DNA of 64,000 bases from Hyphomicrobiales bacterium (GCA_013214705.1 JABSRZ010000008.1:124001-188000); one strand, 5' to 3'. Shown: positions 1 to 8,272, counted from the stretch's first letter. Notes: generated by a model not told the origin, from the letters alone. A program made the numbers and translations.

Positions 1-333
1 AACCCCACTCTTATTACCATACCGAGAAAAAACCCAATCTAACATGTTTTCGATTTTCTCTGGTAGACTGGTTTCCGGAATATCAATTTTATCTAGTGGA
101 ATTATTTGATTGCCATATTGTTTGTAGGTTTGGTACAAACTACTAATGACCGGGCCATATTTCCATGCTTCAATTGGCTCAATAATTAGTTTTTCGCCGT
201 ACGCGCCTAAATTAAAGCCATGTGCGATATATACCAATTTTATCAATTTCATTGGCGTCATGTTTGTGGAAGAGTCGGGATTTTTCTTTTGGCGCGTTAA
301 AAATTCATTTGCAATTACATTTGCGTCATACAT
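1..333 (-). CDS. Panacea/DUF4065 (SocA-like) protein, 3' end outside window
   Basis: The first 111 codons of a minus-strand gene run off the left edge. The start is ATG at 333-331, preceded by a GGGAG ribosome site at about 341-346. Residues 25-60 carry the pattern of the Panacea (DUF4065, SocA/GepA-like) domain: TPMKLIKLVYIAHGF followed by IEAWKYGPVISSLY. Panacea domains neutralise diverse toxins as antitoxins and also occur in phage-associated proteins. A toxin partner would normally lie next to it. None is visible upstream, where the next minus-strand gene is the pentapeptide/TIR-like gene, so any partner is probably outside the window. Domain assignment is by motif recognition; the toxin-antitoxin role is inferred. 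Confidence 0.8.
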   Translation of the reverse strand, partial: MYDANVIANEFLTRQKKNPDSSTNMTPMKLIKLVYIAHGFNLGAYGEKLIIEPIEAWKYGPVISSLYQTYKQYGNQIIPLDKIDIPETSLPEKIENMLDWVFSRYGNKSGV

Positions 334-489
334 TTCAAGCTCCCTTTGTTTAGAATTGGCTGCCCTACAAATGGCACAGGGTTTATAAGACAGTTATGGC
401 ATTTCTATATTATAGGTAACACTGAATCCAATAATGTCAAGTTAACCGTCTTTTGCATTTTTTTTCAATTAATTATAATTATTACGAAA

Positions 490-3243
490 TCATGTGAATA
501 GTTTAAGTATGCTAATTAATAATTCTTTCAAAACAACTGAAAAACCCGCACTAACAGCCTTGTCCTTAATTTTGTTTTTTCTCAGGCCTTCGTCGATTGT
601 ATCTACCGCTGATTTTAGGTAGGCAATCAACCTCTTAAATCCAGTGTTTAGATTTTTTCCTTTGCGATCAATTTTTTCTTCAGTAAATGCATGTGTTTTG
701 ATAGCGTTTTCAATTAAATCTAGGTTTGATTGTAATTCGCCAATTGATGATGTTTCAAATGTTTTTTCTATGTTTTTGTCATTTAATATTTTATTAGCTT
801 TAATTGTAATATCATCAATTAGCGGGGAGGTTATATAGGCTGTCTCTAAGTTGATTTCCTTTGTTTTTATTCGTTGTATCTGTTTGTGTTGGACATGTGG
901 TAACAAATCAGTTCGTGTATTATTTATTAGATCGGTAATTTGCGCGTAAGTTCCTGGCGGGAAGGAATTCTTGTCTTCTTCTTCCAATAAATTTTCAATT
1001 GATTGAAGAGCGTATTTAATAGGAAACCATTTAGTTGTTTCAGCTTTGTATGCCCTAATTATTTTTTTAATATTTTCATTTGCAGAAATAGATACGTTAG
1101 TCTTTGTTTTTGTCAGAATTCTTGAAATAGTTTTACCTTCTTCAATTAGACCATGTAGTATTTCTTTTTTTTCTTCATGGTCGTTTTTAACCGGTAAGGT
1201 ATTGAACGGTTTATCTTCGCTACTTATTTTTCCATTCTTAATTTTTGAGCCCGAAATGGCTTCATCAACGATGTCATTTACAAGCGTTGAGTTAACACGA
1301 AGTTTTTGAGAAATTGGTTTTAATGATAGGTCGTGTTTTTCAAATCCCGGTGGCATGTCATCATCTATTAACAACGGTGCAGACTTGGCAACTTCTGCGA
1401 ACGTGAAAAATTCTTTAATTTGGCTAACTATTTGGTCAAAACTCTCCCTATCGCTAACTGTCGTATCACCATCTATATGCAAACCACTAAAGTTTATTGT
1501 CGAGACAACTTTGTATTTTGTAGGGATTTGGTTTTTCTCTAGGCTAGCATTTATTAATTTATTGCTTGCTAGTCCGAAAGATGATTCTTGAAGTACATTG
1601 GATGAACGCGCGCTATGATTTGACCATAAAGTTACTATCGCCGCCGAGTTTGCTAACGCCGTGTCTGGAGATTCATTTATCATTTGAAGCGCAGATATAC
1701 TTCTGTTTGAAACAGTAAATATGTCATGTTCTAAAAGTCGAGTAACGATGTAGTTTGCTTTGTCAATGTCGGTTGAATCGAAAGATAAATACACAAAATT
1801 TCGATTATCTGGCGAGAATTTATTTAAATTTTGCCACGAAAATGGGTCGTCTTTTAGGTCGTTTGTATGTTTCTCATCTTTGACAATTTTACTACTGTTT
1901 TCTACTACATCATCGGCTAAGATATCCGCCACACCGGAACTATCCGAACCCTCTTGTGTAACAGTTATTTCTGATTTATTCGTATTAATGTTAAACCTGT
2001 TGTTGATTTCATCAACCACAAGCTGGTATTCGGTTTCCTCATTTTTGTGGGCTAGACCAATTTCGAAATGATTATCAATTATGTAGGTTGATAAATTGTC
2101 TTCATATCGAGAAACAATGGTCAACCCGTTATCTTTCATATCTGTTACATTTGCTGCCTCTAGAAAATGTGATCCCACACCGGGGCCTTGGGAATAAATT
2201 GAGATTATCAATTTAGCTTTACTCAGATAATCGCGTTCGAGCAAATGGGGTTGATAATTTACCTCTACCAAATCGGTATCTTCTGGGTTTTCAGGATTGG
2301 CCAATGTGATAATGCGATCACCATCATAGTGGTAAAATATTAGCCCGCTTTTGCGAAAAAGCCCGTTTAATTTCAGAGCAATTACTTGCGCATAAACAAA
2401 CCCATTGTGAACTATAAATATAAATGGTTTTTCGGTGTTGGTCGAAAAACTCTTTAATAAATTGGAAGAAAAATCGCCACTTTCGGAGAATGGAGATTGC
2501 GCCATTGCATCCATCAGTAAATCCGGTTCATCCTGAGTAAAACTAGACTCAATTTCAACTTTTTTATCCTTAGCATATTCAGGCCAACTGGTTGGGCGGG
2601 TAAGGTGTTCGGGGATTAAGGTGTCGGAATCGCCTAACATATTCTCTAATTGATATTGAGTTAGGTTTTTGGTTTCTGATAGGACTGTTACTATTATTTC
2701 ACTATACTCCGATTTGGCAACAGTATTTTCAAAGAGAGTGTCGAGTAGATCAGCGCGGGTTAGGTCAGCACCGCTTAGATCAGCACGGGTTAGGTCAGCA
2801 CCGCTTAGATCAGCACCGAGGAGGCTAGCATCGCTTAGAGTAGCTCCGATTAGTTTAGCTCTTGTTAGATTAGCTCCGATTAGCATAGCTCTGTTTAGCA
2901 TAGCACCGTGTAGATTAGCATCGAGTAGATTAGCACCGGCTAGATCAGCATGGCCTAGAATAGCACCGGTTAGATCAGCATCGTGTAGATTAGCATTGCG
3001 TAAATTAGCATCGAGTAGATTAGCATCTTGCAGATTAGCACCGGTTAGGTCAGCATGGCTTAGAATAGCACCGATTAGTTTAGCTCTGGTTATATTCGCA
3101 CCGGTTAGTTTAGCTCTGGTTAGATTAGCACCGGTTAGATCAGCATGGCTTAGATCAACACGGAAACCAGGATTGTTTTTTCGATACTCGTTCCATTGAC
3201 TAACAGATTTCAATATCAGTTTTACTTGTTGTAGCCTATTCAT
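490..3243 (-). CDS. pentapeptide-repeat protein with TIR-like domain (917 aa)
   Basis: Residues about 30-170 form roughly 28 consecutive pentapeptide repeats (A[D/N]LxxA type, e.g. ADLTGANLTRAKL), expected to fold as a right-handed quadrilateral beta-helix. Residues about 272-420 look like a Rossmann-like alpha/beta domain (KPFIFIVHNGFVYAQ, KLIISIYSQGPG). Residues about 480-590 resemble a TIR domain: strand NFVYLSFDSTDIDKA, IVTLWSNHSARSSNV, and Glu553 at the usual catalytic-glutamate position. A helical region (about 640-900) and a hydrophobic tail follow. TIR proteins of bacteria are often NAD-degrading defence effectors, so this may be a sensor-effector protein; that role is inferred. No transmembrane helix precedes the repeats. 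The gene stands alone between the Panacea gene and the KilA-N leader. Confidence 0.7.
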   Translation of the reverse strand: MNRLQQVKLILKSVSQWNEYRKNNPGFRVDLSHADLTGANLTRAKLTGANITRAKLIGAILSHADLTGANLQDANLLDANLRNANLHDADLTGAILGHADLAGANLLDANLHGAMLNRAMLIGANLTRAKLIGATLSDASLLGADLSGADLTRADLSGADLTRADLLDTLFENTVAKSEYSEIIVTVLSETKNLTQYQLENMLGDSDTLIPEHLTRPTSWPEYAKDKKVEIESSFTQDEPDLLMDAMAQSPFSESGDFSSNLLKSFSTNTEKPFIFIVHNGFVYAQVIALKLNGLFRKSGLIFYHYDGDRIITLANPENPEDTDLVEVNYQPHLLERDYLSKAKLIISIYSQGPGVGSHFLEAANVTDMKDNGLTIVSRYEDNLSTYIIDNHFEIGLAHKNEETEYQLVVDEINNRFNINTNKSEITVTQEGSDSSGVADILADDVVENSSKIVKDEKHTNDLKDDPFSWQNLNKFSPDNRNFVYLSFDSTDIDKANYIVTRLLEHDIFTVSNRSISALQMINESPDTALANSAAIVTLWSNHSARSSNVLQESSFGLASNKLINASLEKNQIPTKYKVVSTINFSGLHIDGDTTVSDRESFDQIVSQIKEFFTFAEVAKSAPLLIDDDMPPGFEKHDLSLKPISQKLRVNSTLVNDIVDEAISGSKIKNGKISSEDKPFNTLPVKNDHEEKKEILHGLIEEGKTISRILTKTKTNVSISANENIKKIIRAYKAETTKWFPIKYALQSIENLLEEEDKNSFPPGTYAQITDLINNTRTDLLPHVQHKQIQRIKTKEINLETAYITSPLIDDITIKANKILNDKNIEKTFETSSIGELQSNLDLIENAIKTHAFTEEKIDRKGKNLNTGFKRLIAYLKSAVDTIDEGLRKNKIKDKAVSAGFSVVLKELLISILKLFT
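2734..3156 (-). repeat. 15-bp tandem repeats encoding the pentapeptide array
   Basis: About 28 degenerate 15-bp units encode the pentapeptide array. On the plus strand they read as recurring taga/ttagatcagcaccg-like blocks. Several adjacent units are nearly identical (about 2755-2815), which suggests recent unit duplication. The array also creates a long antisense open frame (2669-3199) that I treat as a shadow. Confidence 0.85.
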
Positions 3244-3305
3244 ACCCCACCCTTATAGTTACTACTATAGGGATGAGGTAGAACAATACTAGTATATAAT
3301 TGAAT

Positions 3306-3334
3306 TTGACAATTTGAAATGAATAGTGCAGAAT
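3306..3334 (+). promoter_or_regulatory. candidate sigma-70 promoter of the KilA-N leader
   Basis: A perfect -35 box TTGACA (3306-3311) is followed after 17 bases by CAGAAT (3329-3334), a 4/6 match to TATAAT. This would start transcription near 3341, at the beginning of the structured leader. Confidence 0.45.
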
Positions 3335-3340
3335 CGGTGG

Positions 3341-3540
3341 GTGTTGCGATAGTGGCACCGGGTTTAGTCGCTCGTTCCTGAAAGCGTCCTACACGCTTAA
3401 TTTGCGTGTTTTTTTATGCCTTGGTGGGTGTAATCTATGGTCGGACGTAGACTTGACACCTTCGGGTGTGCAGTTGCTTTTGGGACTGTCGACTAACTCG
3501 TTTACGTTCGATCACCCTATTTTTTAGTCGGAATAGTGTG
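3341..3540 (+). ncRNA. structured leader upstream of KilA-N gene, possible C4-type antisense RNA
   Basis: The 200 bases before the KilA-N gene hold several short hairpins and no reading frame. They include acacgc/gcgtgt followed by a T-run (3391-3415) and ACACC-ttcg-GGTGT (about 3457-3472), then gcagttgc and gtcgactaac segments. The layout of promoter, hairpins and a downstream KilA-N/antirepressor-type gene resembles the C4 antisense RNA region of P1/P4-like phages, which controls ant expression. I rely on memory of that family and on context. The exact 3' end is unknown. Confidence 0.35.
3391..3415 (+). terminator. intrinsic-terminator-like hairpin inside the leader
   Basis: A 6-bp stem (acacgc 3391-3396 with gcgtgt 3404-3409), 7-base loop and six Ts. 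It lies about 50 nt after the predicted transcript start and 150 nt before the KilA-N gene, so it could act as an attenuator. Confidence 0.5.
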
Positions 3541-3568
3541 GTTTTAATCAAACCAAAGGATTGAAGCT

Positions 3569-4315
3569 ATGAAGGTTCACACCGTTTCAAAATACAAAGA
3601 AATAAATATTTTACAGCAAAACAAGGATGGGTATATCCACGCCACGGCCATGTGCAAAGCATTCGGCAAAAAAATAGGCCAATATAACCTCACAAAAAGC
3701 GTAAAAGCCTTTCTGGAAGCGCTTTCTACCGATGTTGGAATTCCAACATCGAAGCTGATGAAAGTGATTAAAGGTGGCAGTGGTAGCAAGTACGTTCAAG
3801 GGACATGGGTTCACCCGTTGGTGGCTATTCATTTGGCACAATGGCTAAGCCCGGAGTTTTCTGTTCACGTATCTAAAATGGTTTTTGACTGGCAAAGCCA
3901 CAAAACCGAAATTGCAGCTCGAGAGCGTCCAGTGCCTCAAATCGCCTTAAAGCCCGAAACATTAAGCGCCATACAGATAGCAGATTTGCAATTTACCATA
4001 CATATAGCTGTCGAGAATAGTTGGCCTGGGGGCGGGGTGGTGCGCACATTGGCCGAATATTGCCAAGCACTGGCTGCTGAGTTTAAAGTTTTCAGCTATA
4101 CCGAGATATTATCGGCCGATATACAAAAGGCGATTGGCTTTGTGAACGCATATGCAGGCGTAAAACCGTATGAAAACCGCGATATTACGCTGCGGTTGTT
4201 TGTGGGGCAGGGCGATTTAACCGATTGCCAAAAGTTCGAGAAAAACCTTGCCATGGTTGCCATTAACGCCATGAACCTAGTGCGCGATAGACCACTTAAA
4301 AACTCTTTTAGGTAG
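3569..4315 (+). CDS. KilA-N domain protein
   Basis: A 248-residue protein with an N-terminal KilA-N DNA-binding domain (about residues 8-110): DGYIHATAMCKAFGK near the start and TWVHPLVAIHLAQWLSPEF near residue 80 are hallmark segments. The C-terminal half (about 130-248) is not recognised. KilA-N proteins are common in large DNA phages and prophages, where many act as antirepressors or host-inhibitory factors. An AAAGGA ribosome site lies 8 bases before ATG. The gene is preceded by a structured leader and followed by a strong terminator, so it appears to be a one-gene transcription unit, probably a prophage remnant. Confidence 0.85.
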   Translation: MKVHTVSKYKEINILQQNKDGYIHATAMCKAFGKKIGQYNLTKSVKAFLEALSTDVGIPTSKLMKVIKGGSGSKYVQGTWVHPLVAIHLAQWLSPEFSVHVSKMVFDWQSHKTEIAARERPVPQIALKPETLSAIQIADLQFTIHIAVENSWPGGGVVRTLAEYCQALAAEFKVFSYTEILSADIQKAIGFVNAYAGVKPYENRDITLRLFVGQGDLTDCQKFEKNLAMVAINAMNLVRDRPLKNSFR

Positions 4316-4321
4316 GGTGGG

Positions 4322-4354
4322 AGCGGCCAAGGTTTGCGCCTTGGCTGCTATTTT
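4322..4354 (+). terminator. terminator after KilA-N gene
   Basis: An 11-bp stem (agcggccaagg 4322-4332 with ccttggctgct 4339-4349, one G-U pair) and a 6-base loop, followed by ATTTT. It starts seven bases after the KilA-N stop codon. Confidence 0.85.
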
Positions 4355-4364
4355 GTGAGAGGAA

Positions 4365-4913
4365 TTACTGTATATTTTGTAGTTGCTGTTCAAGCCTATT
4401 CAATTCGTTTTTAAAATAGTCAATTTTGTATCTTTCGTCTGAAATTAAATCCAATATTATTTTGTATTTATTGGGATTATCCCTCTCATTGAGCGGCGCT
4501 AATTCAATCAAATATTCTGTTATTTGGAAGTTGGCACTAGATTTTCCGTCTTCAAGCCTTGACATATCAGTTATTGTTTCTGATTTTATTTCTTGAAGGA
4601 ATTTATAATATTTTTCCCATCTGCCTTGTACTTTTTCGTCGGACATATAAGAAAAATATTCGGCGGTCCTAATACGCACATCGATATTGCTATTTATTGC
4701 AGTGTTTATATATTTGTCTACATATAGTCTGTGTTCATTTGTTTGAACTCTATATGTCCCGATAAACTCAATTACAAACGGCAGGAAAACGCCGACTACG
4801 CCTACAATCAATGTGCCAAAAATAACTTTATAAAGGCTATATTTGATTGACATTTGTTCGGTTTCTAATTTTTTCAGTTCTAAATTTTGGCTTTCAGCGT
4901 CCGTTTCGCTCAT
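4365..4913 (-). CDS. small single-pass membrane protein, unknown
   Basis: A 182-residue protein with a charged cytoplasmic N-terminus (about 1-28), one strong transmembrane helix (about 29-52, VIFGTLIVGVVGVFLPFVI) and a soluble helical C-terminal part of about 130 residues. GGGAG lies 6 bases before ATG. I do not recognise the family. Similar small membrane proteins are frequent in accessory regions. It is convergent with the KilA-N gene and divergent from the NTF2-like gene. No function is assigned. Confidence 0.7.
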   Translation of the reverse strand: MSETDAESQNLELKKLETEQMSIKYSLYKVIFGTLIVGVVGVFLPFVIEFIGTYRVQTNEHRLYVDKYINTAINSNIDVRIRTAEYFSYMSDEKVQGRWEKYYKFLQEIKSETITDMSRLEDGKSSANFQITEYLIELAPLNERDNPNKYKIILDLISDERYKIDYFKNELNRLEQQLQNIQ

Positions 4914-5037
4914 GATTATCTCCCTTTTTTATTAACACTCTAAACCAAGTTTGAAAATTATTGACTAATTTTAGTTTGTTCTTTTATGACAAATGATGAA
5001 AAAACCTCTTTATATTGGTCGGATATGAAAATGGACA

Positions 5038-5069
5038 GGGTGCTCTTGCGGGGGCAAGAGAGCGCCCAC
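5038..5069. other. GC-rich hairpin in AT-rich spacer
   Basis: CTCTTGC-gggg-GCAAGAG (5043-5060), extended outward by an imperfect gggtg/cgccc pairing, in a spacer of otherwise low GC. It has no T-run, so it is not a classic terminator. It sits about 100 bases before the NTF2-like gene and could be a leader hairpin. Confidence 0.5.
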
Positions 5070-5166
5070 CCTCCCAATTGATCTGTATTCAGAAATATAA
5101 GTTTTTAGGCCATTAGTAATTGGTCAATAACTTCCTGCTATTTTGCTTTCAGGGGACGGTTTATAG

Positions 5167-5619
5167 TTGGAGATTCAATTGGAACAAAGTTTAGATTCAG
5201 TTAGTTTGAAACAAAATCATAAATTGGTATATTATTTCATCAGCAATTTTTACACGAGTGAAAAATCTCGGCTTGATAACTTGGTGTCAACAAGTTTTAA
5301 GTATTCAGTTGATAACGGTCCAGAAATGGATTTTGAAAAATATGCTAAACGCAAAAATTTTATGCAGGAACATATACAATTCTGTTTTGATAAGCCCACA
5401 ACAGAAGACGACATATTTTTCACCGCTGGGTTTAGTGTTGTAGTCCCTCGCGTTGATCAGCCTGTTTTGTATTGCGGCGGCAAGATGACGTTTCTAGTCG
5501 TTAGAAATCTGATAGAGCGTATTACGACTAATTACGAAGGTGCAGGCGGGGATAATTCGTCCGTTCAAGATGCGATCAGGAAAATTGAGATACTAAATAA
5601 ATCTGTTAAATTCGTTTAA
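5167..5619 (+). CDS. NTF2-like (SnoaL-type) protein
   Basis: A 150-residue protein with the layout of the SnoaL/NTF2-like fold: N-terminal helices (VYYFISNFYTSEKSRLDNLV), then alternating strands including DDIFFTAGFSVVVPRVD and LYCGGKMTFLVVRNLIERI. Members are small single-domain enzymes or ligand-binding proteins with varied roles, so no reaction is inferred. The start appears to be TTG (5167), 9 bases after an AGGGGA ribosome site. No ATG is available before the conserved N-terminal helix. The gene lies alone between the membrane-protein gene and a degraded integration region. Confidence 0.6.
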   Translation: MEIQLEQSLDSVSLKQNHKLVYYFISNFYTSEKSRLDNLVSTSFKYSVDNGPEMDFEKYAKRKNFMQEHIQFCFDKPTTEDDIFFTAGFSVVVPRVDQPVLYCGGKMTFLVVRNLIERITTNYEGAGGDNSSVQDAIRKIEILNKSVKFV

Positions 5620-5655
5620 TTAGCACAATAGAGACCATTGAAACTTTGCAGATAT

Positions 5656-5696
5656 TGGGGGCATGTAAGGGCGCTTGTGTTCCCTAAAGGTGCGCT
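5656..5696 (+). repeat. degenerate 40-bp direct repeat, copy 1
   Basis: Shares gggcat, gggcgctt and gttccctaaa with 6143-6184 in the same order and spacing (gggggcatgtaagggcgctt here). The function is unknown; the two copies bracket the tRNA-Leu-like relic. Confidence 0.6.
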
Positions 5697-5878
5697 GTTA
5701 TCGAGAATGGAAAACGCCAAGTCTATTGGATATATTTTCAATTATATGTTTAGATTTTGCCAATATTTTAATGTGAAAATGGGTGTCCAATATATACGGA
5801 TGTTTTGTTTTTGTTCATGGTATTTGGATGAAATGTTGGACACCTACATATTAAGTAAACGGCCAAAAACTGCAAAAT

Positions 5879-5969
5879 ACGCAACACTTAAAATCTTGTT
5901 TCCGTATGAAAGTGGAGGTCAATTCACCCATTCGCACCAGAAATAAATCTAAGTAATTGAAATGTAAAT
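5879..5969 (+). repeat. decayed duplicate of tRNA-Leu 3' half (att-like)
   Basis: A run of 23 bases (5886-5908) is identical to bases 26408-26430 of the intact tRNA-Leu. Similarity begins at the anticodon stem, continues with mismatches to the CCA end and goes about 28 bases beyond it (ctaagt..ttgaaat). The span from anticodon stem-loop to tRNA 3' end is the classic attachment segment of tyrosine integrases. It has lost pairing in the T arm, so it is not a functional tRNA part. Confidence 0.75.
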
Positions 5970-6142
5970 TGTCTTTGAAACAATAAGAATATAATTCACC
6001 TATAAATCACGTGAATCCCGGCACAAAAGATTTAGCTGGTGCATTGAGACTCATAACGAAATTGAATAAATATTGATTCGGTCGAAAACTAGCCCGGAAC
6101 AAACCCAGCCCATGACGGACTTTTGACGGACTTTTATGGTTT

Positions 6143-6184
6143 TATGGGCATATAGGGGCGCTTATGTTCCCTAAATGTACACTG
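6143..6184 (+). repeat. degenerate 40-bp direct repeat, copy 2
   Basis: Second copy of the repeat at 5656-5696 (tatgggcatataggggcgct, then gttccctaaa). It ends about 50 bp from the 3' end of tRNA-Pro. Confidence 0.6.
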
Positions 6185-6233
6185 GCACTGAAAATATTAT
6201 GGCTTTTAAGTATTTGAAAAATATAAGAAATTA

Positions 6234-6310
<77 letters not shown>

Positions 6311-6356
6311 CCATGTGCTTGTTGTAAGTAGAAAGCGCGGTAAAATCAACTATATT

Positions 6357-6755
6357 TTAGCCTATTTCCAAAATAACAAAAGCTTGTGCATATTGTTTTT
6401 CATCGCTCAAACTAATGTGTATTTTTAGCCTGTTGCCCGCGTTATTTTGCTCAATGCGCGCAACGCTGGCTGCGGCGGCACCGGTAAGCAAAATATAGGG
6501 CGCACCAAGTTCATTATTTAACGTTGTTATGTCTTTAAAAGCCGCGTTTTCGCCAATGCCAGTGCCCAATGCTTTGGCAAAGGCTTCTTTGGCTGCAAAG
6601 CGTTTGGCAAAATAAGCTGTGGCATCGGCCAGTTCTTGAGCGGCGGTAATTTCGGCATGGCTAAAATTGCGGGTCAAAAATCTTTCACCATGTTTTGCGA
6701 TGGATTTTCTAATTCTGTCGATGTCGACAATGTCGGTGCCAATGCCTATTATCAT
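6357..6755 (-). CDS. acpS: holo-[acyl-carrier-protein] synthase
   Basis: A 132-residue AcpS-type phosphopantetheinyl transferase, the usual family length. It moves the 4'-phosphopantetheine of CoA to a serine of acyl carrier protein for fatty-acid synthesis. The N-terminal IIGIGTDIVDIDRI contains the magnesium-binding Asp, and FAAKEAFAKALGTGIG carries the second signature with its Glu and Lys. The start is 16 bases after the pdxJ stop, so the two are probably cotranscribed, as in many proteobacteria. Confidence 0.95.
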   Translation of the reverse strand: MIIGIGTDIVDIDRIRKSIAKHGERFLTRNFSHAEITAAQELADATAYFAKRFAAKEAFAKALGTGIGENAAFKDITTLNNELGAPYILLTGAAAASVARIEQNNAGNRLKIHISLSDEKQYAQAFVILEIG

Positions 6756-6771
6756 GTCAATTCACATATAA

Positions 6772-7524
6772 TTATGAGGTTGCCGCGCGGGCTTTATTCA
6801 TTAATCTGCGTATTTCTTTTATGCTGGCCTCTAAGCCAATAAATATGGCTTCACCAATTAAAAAATGGCCGATATTCAGCTCAACAATTTGAGGTATTGC
6901 GGCAACTGCCGACACGGTGTCAAAACCCAAGCCATGGCCAGCGTGAACCTCTAACCCAAGCGAATGCCCAATTTCTGCACCAATGCGCAATTTCTCTAAC
7001 TCGTGGCTTATGCGCTTTTGATCGCCGGAAATAAACGCTTCACTATAAGCGCCAGCATGAAGTTCTATAATGTCAGCCCCCACATTGGCCGAGGCCTGAA
7101 TTTGCGCCTCCACCGGGTCGATAAATAGCGATACACGGATTTTTTTTTCTTGCAACATCAACGAGAAGTCATTAATTCGGTTATTATTGCCAGCAATATC
7201 TAACCCGCCTTCGGTGGTAATTTCTTGGCGTTTTTCTGGCACTAGGCAGCAGGCATTTGGCTTGTGCCGCAGGGCAATTTTGCCCATCTCTTCGGTTATC
7301 GCCATTTCTAAATTTAACGGCAGGTCAATTTCGGCTCGCAACCTTGCAATGTCGCTGTCGCTAATGTGGCGCCTGTCTTCTCTTAAATGTGCGGTGATGC
7401 CGTCTGCCCCGGCGGCAGAAGCCAGATGAGCCGCTTTTATCGGGTCGGGATGAGCGCCGCCACGGGCGTTCCGTATGGTGGCAACATGGTCTATATTTAC
7501 GCCTAATCTTAAAAATTCAGTCAT
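6772..7524 (-). CDS. pdxJ: pyridoxine 5'-phosphate synthase
   Basis: A 250-residue TIM-barrel enzyme that condenses 1-deoxy-D-xylulose 5-phosphate with 3-amino-1-hydroxyacetone 1-phosphate to pyridoxine 5'-phosphate. It carries the family signatures LGVNIDHVATIRNARGG (residues 7-23), ADGITAHLREDRRHI (39-53) and EVHAGHGLGFDTV near residue 195. The length is typical. It is the first gene of an apparent pdxJ-acpS unit. Confidence 0.95.
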   Translation of the reverse strand: MTEFLRLGVNIDHVATIRNARGGAHPDPIKAAHLASAAGADGITAHLREDRRHISDSDIARLRAEIDLPLNLEMAITEEMGKIALRHKPNACCLVPEKRQEITTEGGLDIAGNNNRINDFSLMLQEKKIRVSLFIDPVEAQIQASANVGADIIELHAGAYSEAFISGDQKRISHELEKLRIGAEIGHSLGLEVHAGHGLGFDTVSAVAAIPQIVELNIGHFLIGEAIFIGLEASIKEIRRLMNKARAATS

Positions 7525-7628
7525 TCACTCAGCCTTAAATTGATAGGCCGAGTATAGGTAATAACTGCGCAATAACAAGCCAGAAGCGTGGCTTATATGG
7601 TGAATATATTTAGGCAATCCATCAATTA

Positions 7629-8162
7629 TTATGATTTAAATTTATTGGCTCTGGCATGTTGGTATATTTTTACCGCTCGATAGACGATAAAATACATAAT
7701 TGCCCCAACCAGCAACCCCACGGGTATAGAGCCGATAATCATTGGTTTTAGGGTGAGCCACATGTCGTGCCAGCCATTTCTAAACAGATGTCTGGGAATG
7801 CGCACGGTTTGGTCGATAACTTCCGGGTTGCCCAAAATAAAATCACCAACCTTTTTTATGGTTATCCAAATGAACGGGAAGGATAATGGGTTGCCGATAG
7901 CGGTACCAAGCGCAGAGGCTAGTAAATTGGCGCTAAATATATAAGCGATGAGCGCCGCAATAACAAAATGCAGGCCTAAAAACGGTGTGCAAGACGCAAA
8001 ACCGCCAGCTGCGACACCAAATGCGATTGCATATGGTGATGCTTTTATGCGCCAAACACGCTGCCATATATATTTAAAGCTCCGCCTCAGCCCTTTTGTG
8101 GGGGCAAAGAAGTTGCGAATTTTATGCTTTAAATGAAGCTTATTTTGCCGTTTAAACAGCAT
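7629..8162 (-). CDS. DUF2062 membrane protein
   Basis: A 177-residue protein with the DUF2062 pattern: SPYAIAFGVAAGGFASCTPF followed by hydrophobic helices (about 65-95 and 140-165) and the segment TAIGNPLSFPFIW. DUF2062 proteins are inner-membrane proteins of unknown function that in alphaproteobacteria often lie in the rsh-pdxJ-acpS neighbourhood, as here. A basic N-terminus (residues 1-40) precedes the membrane part. It is separated by about 110 bp from both neighbours, so it may have its own promoter. Confidence 0.85.
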   Translation of the reverse strand: MLFKRQNKLHLKHKIRNFFAPTKGLRRSFKYIWQRVWRIKASPYAIAFGVAAGGFASCTPFLGLHFVIAALIAYIFSANLLASALGTAIGNPLSFPFIWITIKKVGDFILGNPEVIDQTVRIPRHLFRNGWHDMWLTLKPMIIGSIPVGLLVGAIMYFIVYRAVKIYQHARANKFKS

Positions 8163-8272
8163 TTTACACCTTACATTAGCTAACTTTACACTCGAGATTA
8201 TATTATATGATTTTAGTTAAAATATGGCTATTTATGCAGGTTATTCAAATAAATTTAAAAATATTTTTAAAA

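Larger units (their letters stand above)
5620..6233. other. gene-free relic region with decayed integration sequences
   Basis: No convincing gene. A 102-codon open frame (5638-5946) runs straight into the tRNA-Leu-like segment and has no ribosome site, so I reject it. The region holds a degenerate 40-bp direct repeat (5656 and 6143), a decayed tRNA-Leu 3' half (5879-5969) and short tandem words (gacggactttt around 6114-6135). It looks like the scar of an old integrative element. Confidence 0.6.

Noticed and set aside
2669-3199. 176-codon plus-strand frame opposite the pentapeptide array
   Set aside because: It is a by-product of the 15-bp repeat on the other strand, has a low-complexity composition (repeated Arg-Leu-Ala/Ser) and no ribosome site.
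5638-5946. 102-codon frame ending in the tRNA-Leu relic
   Set aside because: No ribosome site, no recognisable motif, and its C-terminus is translated tRNA sequence.
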